Assembly (NCBI GenBank): GCA_037903475.1
Contig: JBAJFG010000642.1
Location: forward strand, 124,001-188,000
Source of the DNA: Ancylostoma caninum
Lineage: Eukaryota > Nematoda > Chromadorea > Rhabditida > Ancylostomatidae
Length of the DNA: 64,000 nucleotides
Direction of reading: 5' to 3'
This document shows positions 49,640 through 62,529 of the stretch, piece by piece. Position numbers and translations under genes: made by a program. The notes under the pieces were generated by a model that worked only from the letters and a program-made list of their open reading frames with translations, had not been told where the DNA came from and did not search any database. How positions within the stretch are numbered: position 1 is the first letter of the stretch; the number at the start of each line of letters is the position of its first letter.

Positions 49640-52430
49640 TAGAAGCTCTGCCTATGAGGTCATTGGCATACTGGGTTAGGATTAATGAAAGGGAGACCAA
49701 AAACAGGGCAAAACAAGATTAGCCTAGCAATTCAACATGTTGCGAACCCTAACATTAAGGGCTCCGTTGGTGAGCCAGTCACACATACCTTAGTTGGTTT
49801 CTTTGGTTAAGGTCTCATGAAGCCCAGCACGAGCTCGAACATCATACTAAAATAATTTGGTGTCGTATTAGCAATATGTAGAGGGTTAAGAGATATACCG
49901 AAGGTAATATTTAGATATTTGATATACCGAACAGATATGTATTTCACATGCTGGTCACAGTATTCCCACTTTGTGAGGTTACTCCATTTTTGTAAGTTCA
50001 CAGCAGGACTTCTGTTGGAACTTGGAAGAAAACGCCTATCCTGTTAATAAACGGATTAAAATGCGAAATGTTGTCAATGGTTACCAACACATCAAATATC
50101 CCTTCTACGCAAAAACGGAAACACTCCGCGAATACCTTGTCTAACGTATATCTACCGTAATCGTATAAATGATGTTACGGTACAAAAATACAAATGGTAT
50201 TTGATCAATATGGTAAAACCGCAAGAAATTCAACATTTTAAGATTTAGAGTAGCGAAACTCGGAATAAGTACCGAAATTTGCTGGACTGCTCAGCTCACA
50301 AAACCTAAAAATAAAAATACTGAAAGATTAAGATAGTAGATAGTCAGATCATAGCGAATTTATCTGTCAGTATGAATTCAAGAGAAAATATTCTCGTCAT
50401 TAATACAAAAATAAATTCTTATACATACCTTCCAGTTTCGCCGTTATGAAGAAGAACAGCAAAGCTTTGTTTTTTTTTCGCCGACTCTTCTTCGTGGAAA
50501 TCTGTCACTTCTTCAAAAAGAACCATCTCTAGACCTTAATATGACTCAATACGTACGGCAAAAGAGGAGGCTGGCCTAGGAAAGTGAGTGGTGCATCTGG
50601 AAAACCAATCCTTCATCAGTTACGCTTTTTATTGCAGTCGCTATCCCTTTGGTGGGTTTTATTCCTTCATTTGATAGCTTTATTTTCTGTGTTTCTTGCT
50701 TTTTTATGGCGGGTTACTTTTGTGGTACATACAAAAAGTAAACAGACAAATCAATGAGTCCCCCTTATCTGAAGTTTGCCTCCCACTGTTTCAAGTTTGA
50801 TACTGTTAATAACATCATGTGTTTTACATTGATCGCTTCTGAAATTGGCTTTCCTTTATGGACGTATGGTTAAAAATTCGTGACGGATCCAAAGTGGCAA
50901 AACGCTCTAACCAGAAGAAGTATAGAGTGCAGTGAACATGGATATACACCTTGTCCTATCCAATTTTAATTTGGGGTCGTTTCCATGTCACTTCATATTA
51001 ACATCACGAACCGAAGGGACTGCCATGTATTCCGCTAATGTGTCGTGACATTTCAGATTTCTTTGGAAGACCGATCTGGCTCTCAAGAACGGTGATCCTC
51101 GCTTTTTCTTCTGAGTACGTGCAGCCACGCTTTGTATGGGTGCACGTAGCAGAATGGGATTCTTCATATCGTGCTTATGTTCCGAGATATCACGAAAGTG
51201 TTCTTTGCCAAAATGTGCGCGTTCAATCAGGGTCACGGAATACACGTTTTTTCCATTGTAATAAAAAGATACACGTATGGATCTCATATCGTAAAATCTT
51301 CATTTGCTCATCAATCATTCCGGAACAGCCTCTTGGATGAGCCTAGACTGAAATACATAGCAGCGATAACCACAACGCTTCCATTGTAAATGGCAAAGTC
51401 AAACAAATTTAATATGTCTCAAATGCTATGAGAAAGAACAAGCAATTATGTAATGTCATAAGATGAGCGCAGGTAAAAAAAATTATGGGCGTGTAGGTGT
51501 AAATGTCCCATGAGCAGGCACTATTACTCAGAACTGATAAGAATTCTCTTCACATTTTCGCGGTCACCTCTTCTGAGTTTAGGATGGATTAGGAGGTACG
51601 GATGGGGTGGAATGTATGCAGCGCCTCCAGCACCTGAAGCTGGACTCATGAATGCCGTTGGGAATGTTCTTCACTTGTGAGTCACCCAGGTTTCCAGGTG
51701 GAAACGTTCATTCCTGGCTTGATGTTCGACTGATTCGTCGTCTTCAGATGCTTAAAAATAGCTCGCGATTCATTATTTAAGGTCGAAATCGCCAAATGTT
51801 TCCAACAATCCTTCCAAAAAAAAAACTTCAAAATTACCTCAGGTTTGCTACATCCTAAGATAGAGGGTAAGTCCGAAAAAGTTTAATCCTATCCTAAAAC
51901 GGAAATCTGGAGTAGATGGCCGAGGACATGCCCAGGTTAGGAGAAGAAGGTATTTGAAAGTTTTCGGAGATATTTCTGGCTACCCCGCCTTTTAGAGTAG
52001 AGGAATTCTCTCCATAAACTTGACGCACTCAATGTGATGAACACCCAGTTCGCTCTTATATATTGGAGAGATTTCCTCATAACAAGTATACAAATTTTTG
52101 ATGAAAACTGGCGGAATTCACGCAAACTGAGCTTTCAGAGAGGTCACCTGCTTCTCGGGAACTGATCTACATGGAACTGTAGCAAGAATGTGGAATTGTG
52201 AGCGAAATCATCCATTTGTTCTCCTCAATGATACTAGGGGTAATTATTCCTACGTACATCCTTAGAAACAAAGGAACACTCTTTATTCATCGGAGGGAGC
52301 CCAGTGAGAGCTATACATACATCTAAGGTATCGTAAAATATGTAGTCGTCATTTAGCCGATTTCGAACAGCGGCGGTGACATATGAAGACATGCCGTCGT
52401 TTTTACAAAGTATGTATGTAAGAAGTATTG
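49640..52430. other. AT-rich region without recognised genes
   Basis: Open frames at 50988-51340 overlap on both strands and have no recognised motif. Confidence 0.4.
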
Positions 52431-52436
52431 TATATG

Positions 52437-52592
52437 CTCAGGTGGAAAAATTCCAGTAGATTTCGCAATTTTTCTTGACTCCGGTAGATTCCACTGGAAT
52501 TTACACGTGAAATAAGCGAAATCTGCTCAAATCTGCACTTTGTGTACATTCGAGCAGATTTCGTGTATTTTTCGTTTATTTTCCTGGTAAAT
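52437..52592 (+). repeat. Dispersed repeat, GATTTCGC family copy 2
   Basis: GCTCAGGTGGAAAAATTCC at the start resembles the complement of the end of the 56.2-kb copy. It also shares AATAAGCGAAATCTGCTC with that copy. Internal CCAGTAGATTTCGC and GAGCAGATTTCG are repeated. Confidence 0.5.
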
Positions 52593-53399
52593 TTGTTTTT
52601 CACTAATTATTGCCGTTGCTTTTCCATCTTCAGAAATGGGTTATGCCTGGAAAAAATCCAGAAAACTCACTCATCATAACTACCAAAAAGTTTTGTAAAT
52701 TTATATGATGCATATAGATATGCCATACTAACACGACAGATATTCACCATCGTCAACTGGATGTACTGCAGAATAATGTTTTTTTTAATCGCATGCCAGA
52801 ATGGTCGATGAAATCACCTCCACCCGAAGATGTTCTCCGGAATGCAGCATTTTTGTTCTGGGCAAAACGCGTCGGAGCGCTCCGTGCCCTCCGACCCGGG
52901 CTGGAACCTGTTGCATCAGCTGATGTCGCAGCAAAGAGTTCGCTTACGAACAACTGTCGGTTTTCGAGGTTAACCGACTTATAACAAAGATATAACCAAA
53001 TACTTGTCATCACTTGAACACCATCCACTCCATTTCCACTTATTTGCAAAAGACGGCCTTAGCGAGGAAACGAACGCGCGAACACTTGCGTGCATTGCAA
53101 CAGTCATCGCACTGGGTCACAGTATTCATCGGCATACTATTTCAAACCCAGGCAATGACGAAAGAATTCAATGGTGTACACCTCGCCGCTGTTAGTAGAT
53201 GTTCTCCACGATTAATCCGTTTCCTGTTTCGAATGAAAGGATGTTTATTTTACAATTCTGAAGCAGTAGCGCATCGGATTTGAACTACATTCCTGATATT
53301 GCAACTATTTCGCAGATAGTGCAGAATTACGTGCATAACTAATGTGTTTGAACCTTTTTGGTCATTTTAGTCGTGTTAACGGCGCAAACGCAGAAATGC

Positions 53400-53475
53400 A
53401 AAACTGCGGATACCGGCAGGATTTGAACCCCGTACCCTCCCGATCACATCCTACCACTCTACCACACAGCAACTT
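53400..53475 (-). other. tRNA-like promoter remnant (possible tRNA-derived SINE)
   Basis: On the minus strand an A-box-like TGGTAGAGTGG (53463-53453) is followed 24 bases later by a B-box-like GGTTCAAATCC (53429-53419). Spacing is too short, and the arms do not fold into a full cloverleaf, so it is not a functional tRNA. It could be a tRNA pseudogene or the head of a SINE. Confidence 0.4.
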
Positions 53476-53806
53476 GTCTTTCTCGCCGGGAGGCGCCTCA
53501 TAACCGTGAATTATAATAGCGACTGGCCAATTACTGGTGTACATGATGTAGAACCTGTTAGTCAAACCTTCAAACCATGTAGGTTTCATTTCAATCTGTT
53601 TCATTAACTTCTCGCAGCTGTAAAATGAGACCGAATGCATTGGTAGAGCTATTAGGTTGTTTTAAATGAAAAAAGAATAATTTGGAACTTGAAACGGAAG
53701 GAAACTGCTTAATTTTCCTAAATATTTAAAATATCGGCTTTACGGTTACAATGCATATTGAGGAAAGCCCAAATTTTAACGCAAAATCATGCTGCAATGC
53801 CACTTA

Positions 53807-53971
53807 CAGTGTGTTTTTCCGGGAGTAAAATCGCGCGCGATCTGATCCATTCCAATAGATCAAATTCTCAGTCGAAAGACCACGTGAAAGCGGAGGTTCC
53901 AGCAATTCGCACGTAGCCTTTGTACTGGGTCCGCAATTGCACCGATTTTACTCCCGGAAAAAAACACCCTG
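53807..53971. mobile_element. 165-bp MITE with Tc/mariner-type TA target site
   Basis: Left end CAGTGTGTTTTTCCGGGAG, right end CTCCCGGAAAAAAACACCCTG read inward, with TA at 53805-53806 and 53972-53973. The inverted similarity extends about 27 bases to CGATTTTAC. Non-coding. Confidence 0.75.
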
Positions 53972-53982
53972 TACACACTTGT

Positions 53983-54300
53983 ATAACCGTGATCTAAAAA
54001 GTCCTCTGGAGGACTTTTTAATAACCGGGATGTCCCGTTGTCTGCGTCTGAGACATTTGCGCGCACTCTGCGCGCGCTCTATCAATATCCATATGGCAGT
54101 GCCTTTGCGATCCAACAAGCCGACGGTTTTGCAGCGCTCGAGACCAGCATACAAACTTTGGTATAACCTGCCGGTTATATCACGGTTATTGAAACCAAGA
54201 CAAAATTCATCTCTTTCAGACTATTTCAAGATAGTAATGGTTCCTGGTTATAAAGTGTATAACTGCCAGTTCAACCTCCTGGTTAACCGGCAGTTATAGC
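53983..54300. repeat. Cluster of short palindromes (ATAACCGTGAT family)
   Basis: ATAACCGTGAT near 53984 is mirrored by ATCACGGTTAT near 54179. A tight hairpin AAAAGTCCTCTGGAGGACTTTT is near 53997-54020, and TATAACTGCCAG faces CCGGCAGTTATA near 54256-54299. Probably a nested or decayed inverted-repeat element. Confidence 0.4.
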
Positions 54301-54813
54301 GCAACCAGTCTGGCCGTCCGGCTAACGCCGGACTTCCAGACTTCTACTGATGCTCGCTTCGCTCGCATACTCCGCATACGATGCAGAAAAAAAGGTGGAC
54401 AGATTTAGTAGATCCTGTATCCCCCCGAGTAAGTCCATCGACTTTTGGAAAGCTCTCGATCGCGTAAGCGGTAGCCTTCCTCCACGTAGGAGAAGCAATT
54501 TCTTTTGATTGGCCCTAGTGGCCGTTGTTAATTGGACGTAGCCGGTTCAGTGGAAATGCTCTCTTGAAATAATCTATCATTAGCAGGTTGTTGTGGTAAC
54601 TCAAGTGATAAGGGTCTGCTCACGTATAAAAACAGAGTGAAGGGTGGGGTCGACTCAGATACAAATGGACTGGAATGAAGAGGGGAACATGGATTGGAAT
54701 AACGTGCACCTAGGTCACATATGTAGAAAGAATAGCCGGAATGGGTGCCAGGGCACCATTCATGAAGAAATTTACCTAGGCATAACGCTGAACCGTCATG
54801 CGTTTCCCCACCT

Positions 54814-55895
54814 TTGAGCGCTGGCGCACCCTTATCACACCGTTGGACCCGACTCCCTCACTTTTGAGTGCCGGCGGGGCCTTATCACAGCGGTGGACCC
54901 GTCTCCCACTTATGGGCGCCAGCGCACCCTTATCACAGTGGTGGACCCATCTCCCCCACTTCTGGGCGCCGGCGCACCCTTATCACAGTGGTGGACTCGT
55001 CTCCCCCATTTCTGGGCGCCGGCGCATCCTTAACACAGCGGTGGACCCGTCTCCCCACTTATGGGCGCCAGTGCACCCTTATCACAGTGGGACCCGTCTC
55101 CTCACTTATGGGCGCCAGCGCACCCTTATCACAGTGGTGGACCCGTCTCCCCACTTCTGGGCGCCGGCGCACCCTTATCACAGTGGTGGACCCGTCTCCC
55201 CCACTTCTGGGCGCCGGCACCCTTATCACAGGTGGACCCGTCTCCCCCACTTCTGGGCGCCGGCGCACCCTTATCACAGTGGTGGACCCGTCTCCCCCAC
55301 TTCTGGGCGCCGGCGCACCTTATCACAGTGGTGGACCCATCTCCCCCACTTCTGGGCGCCGGCGCACCCTTATCACAGTGGTGGACCCGTCTCCCCCACT
55401 TCTGGGCGCCGGCGCACCCTTATCACAGTGGTGGGGCGCCGGCGCACCCTTATCACAGTGGTGGACCCATCTCCCCCACTTCTGGGCGCCGGCGCACCCT
55501 TATCACAGTGGTGGACCCATCTCCCCCACTTCTGGGCGCCGGCGCACCCTTATCACAGTGGTGGACCCATCTCCCCCACTTCTGGGCGCCGGCGCACCCT
55601 TATCACAGTGGTGGACCCGTCTCCCCCACTTCTGGGCGCCAGTGCACCCTTATCACAGTGGTGGACCCGTCTCCCCACTTCTGGGCGCCGGCGCACCCTC
55701 ATCACAGTGGTGGACCCGTCTCCCCCACTTCTGGGCGCCGGCGCACCCTCATCACAGTGGTGGACCCGTCTCCCCCACTTCTGGGCGCCGGCGCACTCTC
55801 ATCACAGTGTTGGACCCGTCTCCCCCACTTCTGGGCGCCGGCGCACTCTCATCACAGTGTTGGACCCGTCTCCCCCACTTCTGGGCGCCGGCGCA
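54814..55895 (+). repeat. 50-bp GC-rich minisatellite, 22 units
   Basis: A unit of 50 bases, with core blocks CTTATCACAGTGGTGGACCC, GTCTCCCCCACTTCTGGGCG and CCGGCGCACC, is repeated 22 times. Outer units at the left are divergent and a few are shortened (for example about 35 bases near 55421-55455). Because 50 is not a multiple of three and the unit has no forward stop codon, all three plus-strand frames stay open for most of the array (up to 416 codons from 54798). This gives a low-complexity Pro/Trp/His/Gly-rich product if translated. I regard it as non-coding; there is no flanking exon support. Confidence 0.9.
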
Positions 55896-56049
55896 GCCTT
55901 CTGTATTGACTCCATTGACGGACCCGTTGCACATTGTCCAACCTTCTCCTCGGTCTCATCCCTACCCCACTCAACCATACCACACCCGTTCCTAGCCTTT
56001 TATATGATCTCACAATCACGATCATTGACCAATCGCAGAATTTCGTAAC

Positions 56050-59000
56050 GGTCTGAAACACATACATACTTACATACAGACAGACATGAAAACAGAATAA
56101 GCCCGTTATTATAAGTCATGATAACTACGGCCCCAGTGAATTTCGCTTACTTTCCGGAATTTTTCGTGTAATTCTCGGGTGAAATCGGAAAATATTTCGG
56201 CGAAAAATAAGCGAAATCTGCTCTAAAGCACATGTAATCCACTGGAGTTTTTTCATCTGAGTAGCTATTAATGTGTTATTAATGTCTGTTCATCCCATTA
56301 TAATTATTGCGCAAAGGGTGAGTTCAAAAAGAATAGAAACGAATCATTCTCTGTTCGGAAAGGGGAAAACCACATGTCGTTCTGTTAGTGCAAGCATTTC
56401 CTGGAATTTCTGTGAGTGCCTCCCCAGAGTATCGAAAAAGTAATGCCGACAGCCGTTTTTGGACCTGCGTTTGAATGCCTCAGCGCCTACGAAACAAAAA
56501 GGACCGTTAAAGGGAGGATGCAGACACTGGCCTCCTCTGAAACTCGGGATTTCTAAGTGTTTATAACACACGCCTTGTACCTATGTTTTTGCTTTTTTCT
56601 TCATTTTGCACTTCTAAGCATATAAAAATAGGCAAATAAGTGTTTGGCGGATTCGCTACAAAGTAACAAGGAGTAAAGAGTACAAAGAGTAAAGCGGTGA
56701 TCACGCAATGTCGATGAGCGGTGAAGCGAGTGAAATGCAATTATAACAATTATAGCGGTGAAAATCAACCGGAATGCGGTGTTGGTCATCAACTAGCCAC
56801 TGTCCAGTTGGCTTATATATAGCCTTACTTCGTTCACTATTACTAACATTGCATACTATACACGGGTTTCACTGAAGCAACTGTTTTATGGAGGCCTCCC
56901 AGGGAAATCAGCCATCACAGGGATTTTTTTTGTGGAGCACTGAAATAAGTCATCTCAAGAATTTTTTTGTGGAGCACTATCTCGAACAATCATCCAAAAC
57001 CGTCAAATTCCTTTGTTTCGGCATCGTTTCAAAGGCGGCGCCGTCGGCGGAGTCCGAAAAAGAATAGCAATCTATTCTATACCTTATCAGCCCGTATAAA
57101 TTATCAGTTCCATCTGCTATAATATTCCCGGAAATGATTCGAAGAAGGCCGAATATTCACACTTCTTTCTTGGCGGAAACCTTGGAGATGAACTCCATTG
57201 CTCCTTTTCTGATACATCATCAAGTGTTTTAAGTGGTCAAAAAGTCAGAAAGGCACCATGCGTTGTTCGCAAATGTTGGTACTACTTTTAAGAAGAATAT
57301 CCTTCACTTTCCTTTGACGCCTCCACCATTAAAATTTGCGGACCCTACTTCAACATACATTAACACGAAGTTCAAATTTTATTTACTTTATTGCATTCAC
57401 AATTGACGGAATAGGGACCGTGAACGATCTGCTGTTAGGGTGTACAAGAACATACAATTGCAAATTGATGCTGCCTTTTTTCCCTCTATCAACATGTGAT
57501 GGAAGATCTATGCTCATCCTTTTGGAATACTTTAACGATCAGTGAATCTTGAATATTGTAGTCCGAAGTGCTGCAGTCTAGCAAATTTTTCTGTACTGTG
57601 CCAGGAATACCAACATTTCTTAAAGAAATTGAATATTTATTGAGCGAAGGGCATTCTGAGGAAACACTGAAGAAAAATCGCTGATACCCAGAGAAGAAGT
57701 GTAACTTAATCGATAAGCAAATTAGGTTATCCACGTGCACAAGAAGATGTTGTGTTCATGGTCAAACACATATGAAGCGAACGATTTGATTGGAAGTGCT
57801 GAACTGATGATAGGTGAGTACGGCATGTCTCTGTTTACAATAATTGCGGCATGCATACCAGCCACTACATGAACGTATTGTCAAAATAATATAATACTAC
57901 AAGGAATTTTCCTTAGACCCAGCTGCACGAGCGAAAAATACCAAACAAAAGTTGAGGAAAGAAGATGGAAACCCTGTGTTGATCACAAAGAAGTTGTTTC
58001 CTGCATGGACGATGACGAAGGATAACCGAAAGCAACTGTTGATCACTTTTGAATTTGGTGTTTTGCTATCTTTTTCAGAATAAAATTTATTTTGCGCAAA
58101 AACGCGCCTACATAGTTTCACACCCTGGTATATGACAACCTTGACCTGACTTATCCTCTGAAACGAATTGGATTCGGACAGTTCGTACCTCCCTCCTGAT
58201 ATTTCGAGCCCTTCTCATGCTTTTGTTCCCAGTACGAGACCCCATCGAGCAACGGACTTTTAGGCTCAGGTTCTCTGAACTTAGAACCTTACTCCGCTTA
58301 CCTTCTTGCGATAGTGTTCCAATCAACAGGCTTGAAATTTAATTAGTAGGTCCAAAAAGAGCTGATCGCCATGTCCTTGTACAGCATTCGAATAGTTTTT
58401 GACAAACTGCCGAAAGGTACGTATCAAATGGGCGGAGAAGGGTGACAATAAGCACGATCCTGGAGCATCCTGTTTGTGCAGGAGTCAAGTCCAGACAAGG
58501 ACCAACAGCAATTCAGGATAAGTCCTGAATAACATCTGTTTTTGAACTGTGCACATGCCTCCATACTATGCTTACACATAATCAGCTGTAACTTGACTTT
58601 CAATTCACTATGACTTCACCAAGTATACAAATTGGACTCCTCGACATCTAAGCAAAACAAGCAATGCATTCCTCAAGGCAATAACGACTCGACATTTGGA
58701 GTGGTACTAAGAACAAAGGTATTCATCACGTGTCGGGCATTCAGACGTTCACGAACGACGGACAAAAGCTGCATCATACCGAGTCGATGCCATTCTTACC
58801 TATGAACCGTTTCACATGACGGATTTTTCCTCAAATTGCTTCAGACACAGTTTGATAAGTGCTTGAAAAAAAAACAGACGACGTTGTAACCTGAGAAAAA
58901 AATTTCTCGCGATTGAACTTGACGGAATGAAGAGGGGTGCAATTTTCGGATGTATTCATTTGTTTATCCATTTATTTCATGCAGTGCTGGCCAGAAACGG

Positions 59001-59050
59001 ATCACCTTTTGAAGTTTTGTTCATATGCTGCTTTCCAGACAAAGCTTAAA
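56050..59050. other. No gene seen; one dispersed repeat copy
   Basis: AT-rich with short frames only. The GATTTCGC-family copy at 56125-56265 is listed separately. Confidence 0.4.
56125..56265 (-). repeat. Dispersed repeat, GATTTCGC family copy 3
   Basis: Read on the minus strand it gives GATTACATGTGCTTTAGAGC, then AGATTTCGCTTATTTTTCGC and CGAAATATTTTCCGATTTC, matching the copy at 506-690. It shares AATAAGCGAAATCTGCTC with 52437-52592. Confidence 0.55.
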
Positions 59051-59057
59051 AGTTCTA

Positions 59058-59887
59058 TTAGGTTGGTTGGTCCGAAAGTTTTGCGTGCTGGCTGCGGCAG
59101 TACAATAATCGCCAGACTTCTCCAAGCGCTGGGTTACAGAAAGCTGATGACGGCTTGGGTCCTCCTCAAATTGTGTGTCTTGCACGATTGAGTGTGTGTC
59201 AGCCTCCGCTGCTGCGTCCACAGAGAAGGAACTTTCGCCACCATCTCATTGTCAGTACTGGAGATGAGAGTTGGGTGCTGTTTGTTAACCAAAAGTTGAT
59301 TCCCGAGTTCCGAACCATCTCGAAAGCAACCGAAAGGAGAGGTGCACGAAAGAAGATTTTGCTGTGTTGTTGGTGGTATTCCGAGAGAACGCTGTACTGC
59401 GAACTGTTGTCATCTGTGAACACCGTGACCATTCAACTCTACTCTTCTCAACTGCGAAAATTGGCGGGCGCGAATTGCTTGAAGCACAGAAAAATTGAGG
59501 ATTTTGCTTTACTTCATCATAACGCCCGACCTCACTTGGGAAAGCTTACTTGCTAGAAAATTGTCGAATTATATTGGGAAGTTCTATCACGCCTTGCTTA
59601 TTCTCGTGATTTACCCCACCTGACTACCACTTGTTTGGAGCACTGAAGCTGCATCTAGGAGGAAAGCAATTCGATGATGAAACCAAACCGGAAAATGAGA
59701 TTTCAGGCTTTTTCATCTCGCAGCTGCCAGATTTCCTGACTTCCGGAACCGATGCTCTAGTCAAGCGTTGGCCATACCTCGAGGATCATGGTGGTGATTA
59801 TCTTGTAGATTCATATCTACTCACAATAAAGCTAACATTTTCTGAGAAAAGTATGAAATTAGGTGCAAGACTTTCGGATCAAGCTAA
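59058..59887 (+). mobile_element. Internally deleted mariner transposon
   Basis: The left terminus TTAGGTTGGTTGGTCCGAAAG follows TA (59056-59057) and is the usual mariner end. The right end GCAAGACTTTCGGATCAAGC resembles its complement and is followed by TA (59888-59889). The element is about 830 bp against about 1.3 kb for a complete one, so roughly the first 100 transposase codons are missing. Confidence 0.75.
59085..59830 (+). pseudogene. mariner transposase pseudogene
   Basis: Fragments in order, across at least one frameshift: LQALGYRKLMTAW (interdomain WVPH-like region), NFRHHLIVSTGDESWVLFVN (first catalytic Asp in the TGDE.WV motif), KKILLCCWW (the W-W region), and LLHHNARPHLGK-like ALLHHNARPHLGKLTC (second catalytic Asp replaced by Asn: HNARPH where active mariners have HDNARPH). 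A later YHLFGALKLHLGGKQFDD segment corresponds to the third catalytic region. The DNA-binding N-terminus is absent and the stop at 59556 interrupts the frame, so it is inactive. Confidence 0.8.
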
Positions 59888-59889
59888 TA

Positions 59890-60950
59890 TTTACCGCAAA
59901 CAGTTCACGGTTGACTGGAATTGCAAATATCCCAATTGCGCTTGCTGATCTTCAAAAAAATGCTACTGAAAAGGTCAACAGTTTCTCAATGCTCATATTC
60001 AGTTACGGTTTCACTTCCAGTGCAGGACTCCTCACCAAAGTCGAAGTTTCACTATCATTTGGATCCATCGCTCATAAACATCTTTGCAGTTCAGTCGAGA
60101 CAAACTCGAAATTCATCCCGTTCGGCCGTTTTAACCATTCTAGACCACTTTCAAGGTCCTGTTCAATGATGAGTTTCGCTCTGCGTGGTACACTCCTGCT
60201 CGAGCGAAAGGTGCTCGATTGCACTGGGACCTCGAAAGTTCTCCACCGTCCCAAATATCCTGGTCCGATGTGCCCTACCCAGAGGTCACAGGTTCAAGCT
60301 TTACAGAGCTTTTTGATTTGCCAGAAAAAGGCTTTTTCATGAGGACAACACTGTTTTACTTGAAATTTTAATGTCAACTAGGATGACATTGACAACTTTT
60401 CGAATATGTCGAGTTTAGGTGGGCCACAGTGAACATCTTCAGTCACTTGCGCAAGAGGATGTGGGTCTCGTTGGTCTGTTCTCAAGATTTGCCATTTAGT
60501 CTGAGCAATATGGTTTTGTGATTGCCATATTTACAATAGATAGAACATACATAGTACATCTGTTTTCAAGCTCATCTAGCTTTCTTTAGTGATTATAAGG
60601 CAAGACAGGCCACCCTCCATGGCACCATCTCTGCTTGACTTACCTGTTATGCCTGGCTCAGGACATGCTGGTTGTCGTCGTCATATAGGATGTACTATTA
60701 GAGAGGTAAAGTGCATTTCTTGTTTTTTTCCTAGATAAACTCACTTTTACTTCGTAATTAGCAATAGTCTGACTGGAGGGATTGATCCCTGCTAGGCGAG
60801 TAGGTAGATCTATGCGCACAATAATACCCTTGTGAACCACCCACTCTATCGACATCATGTCGAAACAACAACTAAAAAAAGAAGTTCTGCCCTATTTGCC
60901 AAAGAGTTACAAGGGACTGAAATACTATCACTAGCTCTTATTTATCCACG
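59890..60950. other. No gene seen
   Basis: Open frames at 59863-60342 overlap without recognised motifs; the sequence is otherwise unremarkable. Confidence 0.35.
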
Positions 60951-60959
60951 GATCTCCCT

Positions 60960-61360
60960 CATACGAGGGATGTCAGCCGGCTAGTCGCGAGGCTACATGG
61001 CGCGTCCCCAGGTGGCGGATAGGGGGCCAATCGCGGAACAAACGCGACCTTGTGCCTGCCCTGAGACGCGGGTGGATTCAGGGGATGGCCTCCCTATCTC
61101 TGCAGTGTCGGAACGATTCATACCTTCTGTCAGCGCGTGGGTACGTTCATACAGGTGTGCCTGTTGAGTGTCTGCAGATTGTATCCTGCACATCTATCCA
61201 AAAGTCCTACATTCAAGTGACTGGCAGGTACAAGGGAGGCGGTTCGAAGTCGCCTCCAACAAATAGGCTCCATCGGCCACTTCGGGAAAGCCCAGCTAAC
61301 TCCCCGGTGAAATCTTACCTCAGCTCTCCACGGGAAAATAGAGTCCAGCAACCTAGTTCC
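60960..61360. other. GC-rich block, possibly an old repeat
   Basis: Higher GC than flanks, with a tight hairpin AGGCGGTTCGAAGTCGCCT near 61227-61245. Open frames on both strands; no domain recognised. It might be the remains of a dispersed element, but no second copy is present in the window. Confidence 0.3.
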
Positions 61361-62178
61361 TGTGGGGTTACATTTTTCTCAAACTCGACACATCAATGTA
61401 AGAGAGTATTAGAGAGTGATCTCGGAAGAGTCACTGGTACGACAGCGCAAGTGAGGACGAGGTCCGTGGGGTTATCGAGGCTGCCTAATTATTTCGTGTG
61501 TTTTGCAATACTTAATCTTTGAGCACAGCGGTTTCCGAATTTCGGACCCAAAAATTTGTGGTGGTGGGGTCGGTGCTGCCTTTTATCTAAATATCGCGTG
61601 CTTAGCTCGGCACAACGTATGCGCATAATTTGGAAGAATGGAATTTCTGGAGCACATCCTCTTGGGCAACATACATACGCCACATCTTGGGGACAGAATC
61701 CATTCCCGATGCTAAAGCACTGTACTATAATAGTTACACTTCCGTCGCAAAAATTAGAGGACTGTAGAGGGACCTTTTTCCACGGGTTCCAACTGGAGGT
61801 ACGTATGAAAAGAAAGCCACAACAAGAATAATCCTGAAGGATTATTTTGGAGAACGTGCCAACTATTTAAAAACACGGAAGCACCACAAGAATCATCCAC
61901 AATAACACTTTTGCTTATTTGCAAAGAATGGAACAGCTGTTTGTGTGCGTGCGTGCGCCGCCGCTGCATAGTCGCCACCTGAAGGTTGTCGACTAAAGTG
62001 ATTGGAATGTGAAACTGAAGGTGATTGGAATTCCGCCAGCCGAACGACGAACGCAGTAAAGCACTGTTCGCTGGCCTCCAGCATCTAGCGAGCGAGCACT
62101 TCCAGAAGTGCTCTCCTCTCCGCTCTGAACTTCCTGTTGTTTGCGAGCGCTCGCTGACCCTGTGATCTCTGCTGCAGT

Positions 62179-62410
62179 ATGTCGCAGGATGTTTTCGTCT
62201 CGTCAGCTGCTTTGGCTGACAGATTCAAATTCAATACCAGACAACTTGTACCTGTTTATGGAGTCATCCTGAAAAATGTTCTATTGAGGTTGTTCTGCTC
62301 TCTTCACTTTTCTCGACTTTCTGCTAGAAGAAAAATGCAGAAGAAAACTTCTTCTCTCCGACAGTGGCGTCAACTTTCTGCCGATGTGATGATCATTTGT
62401 CTATTCTCTG
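62179..62410 (+). CDS. Possible trans-spliced first coding exon, unknown protein
   Basis: The ATG at 62179 comes one base after CTCTGCTGCAG, a good splice acceptor, as expected for SL trans-splicing. The frame (MSQDVFVSSAALADRFKF...) stays open for 77 codons to a strong GTAAGTG donor at 62411, phase 1. The end DVMIICLFSG is hydrophobic. A following acceptor (CTCCTTCCAG, 62475-62484) could add VKAILPSTAAKKGE in the same phase, up to a GTTTGT donor at 62527. Upstream 61.92-62.17 kb is GC-rich, as a promoter might be. No family was recognised, and the rest of the gene would lie to the right or outside. Confidence 0.35.
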
Positions 62411-62529
62411 GTAAGTGTGCAGCAGAAATATGATCCGGACAGCGTAATAAGTCGATTACAAAGCGTAATGTCATCTCCTTCCAGTTAAAGCCATCCTCCC
62501 CTCAACTGCGGCTAAAAAGGGGGAAAGTT

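Noticed and set aside
54798..56048. 416-codon open frame as a gene
   Set aside because: The whole frame is the 50-bp minisatellite, and the other two forward frames are equally open; there is no splice or family support.
61200..61260. tRNA-like GGTTCGAAGTC hairpin
   Set aside because: A neat stem-loop but no A box or acceptor stem at the right distance.
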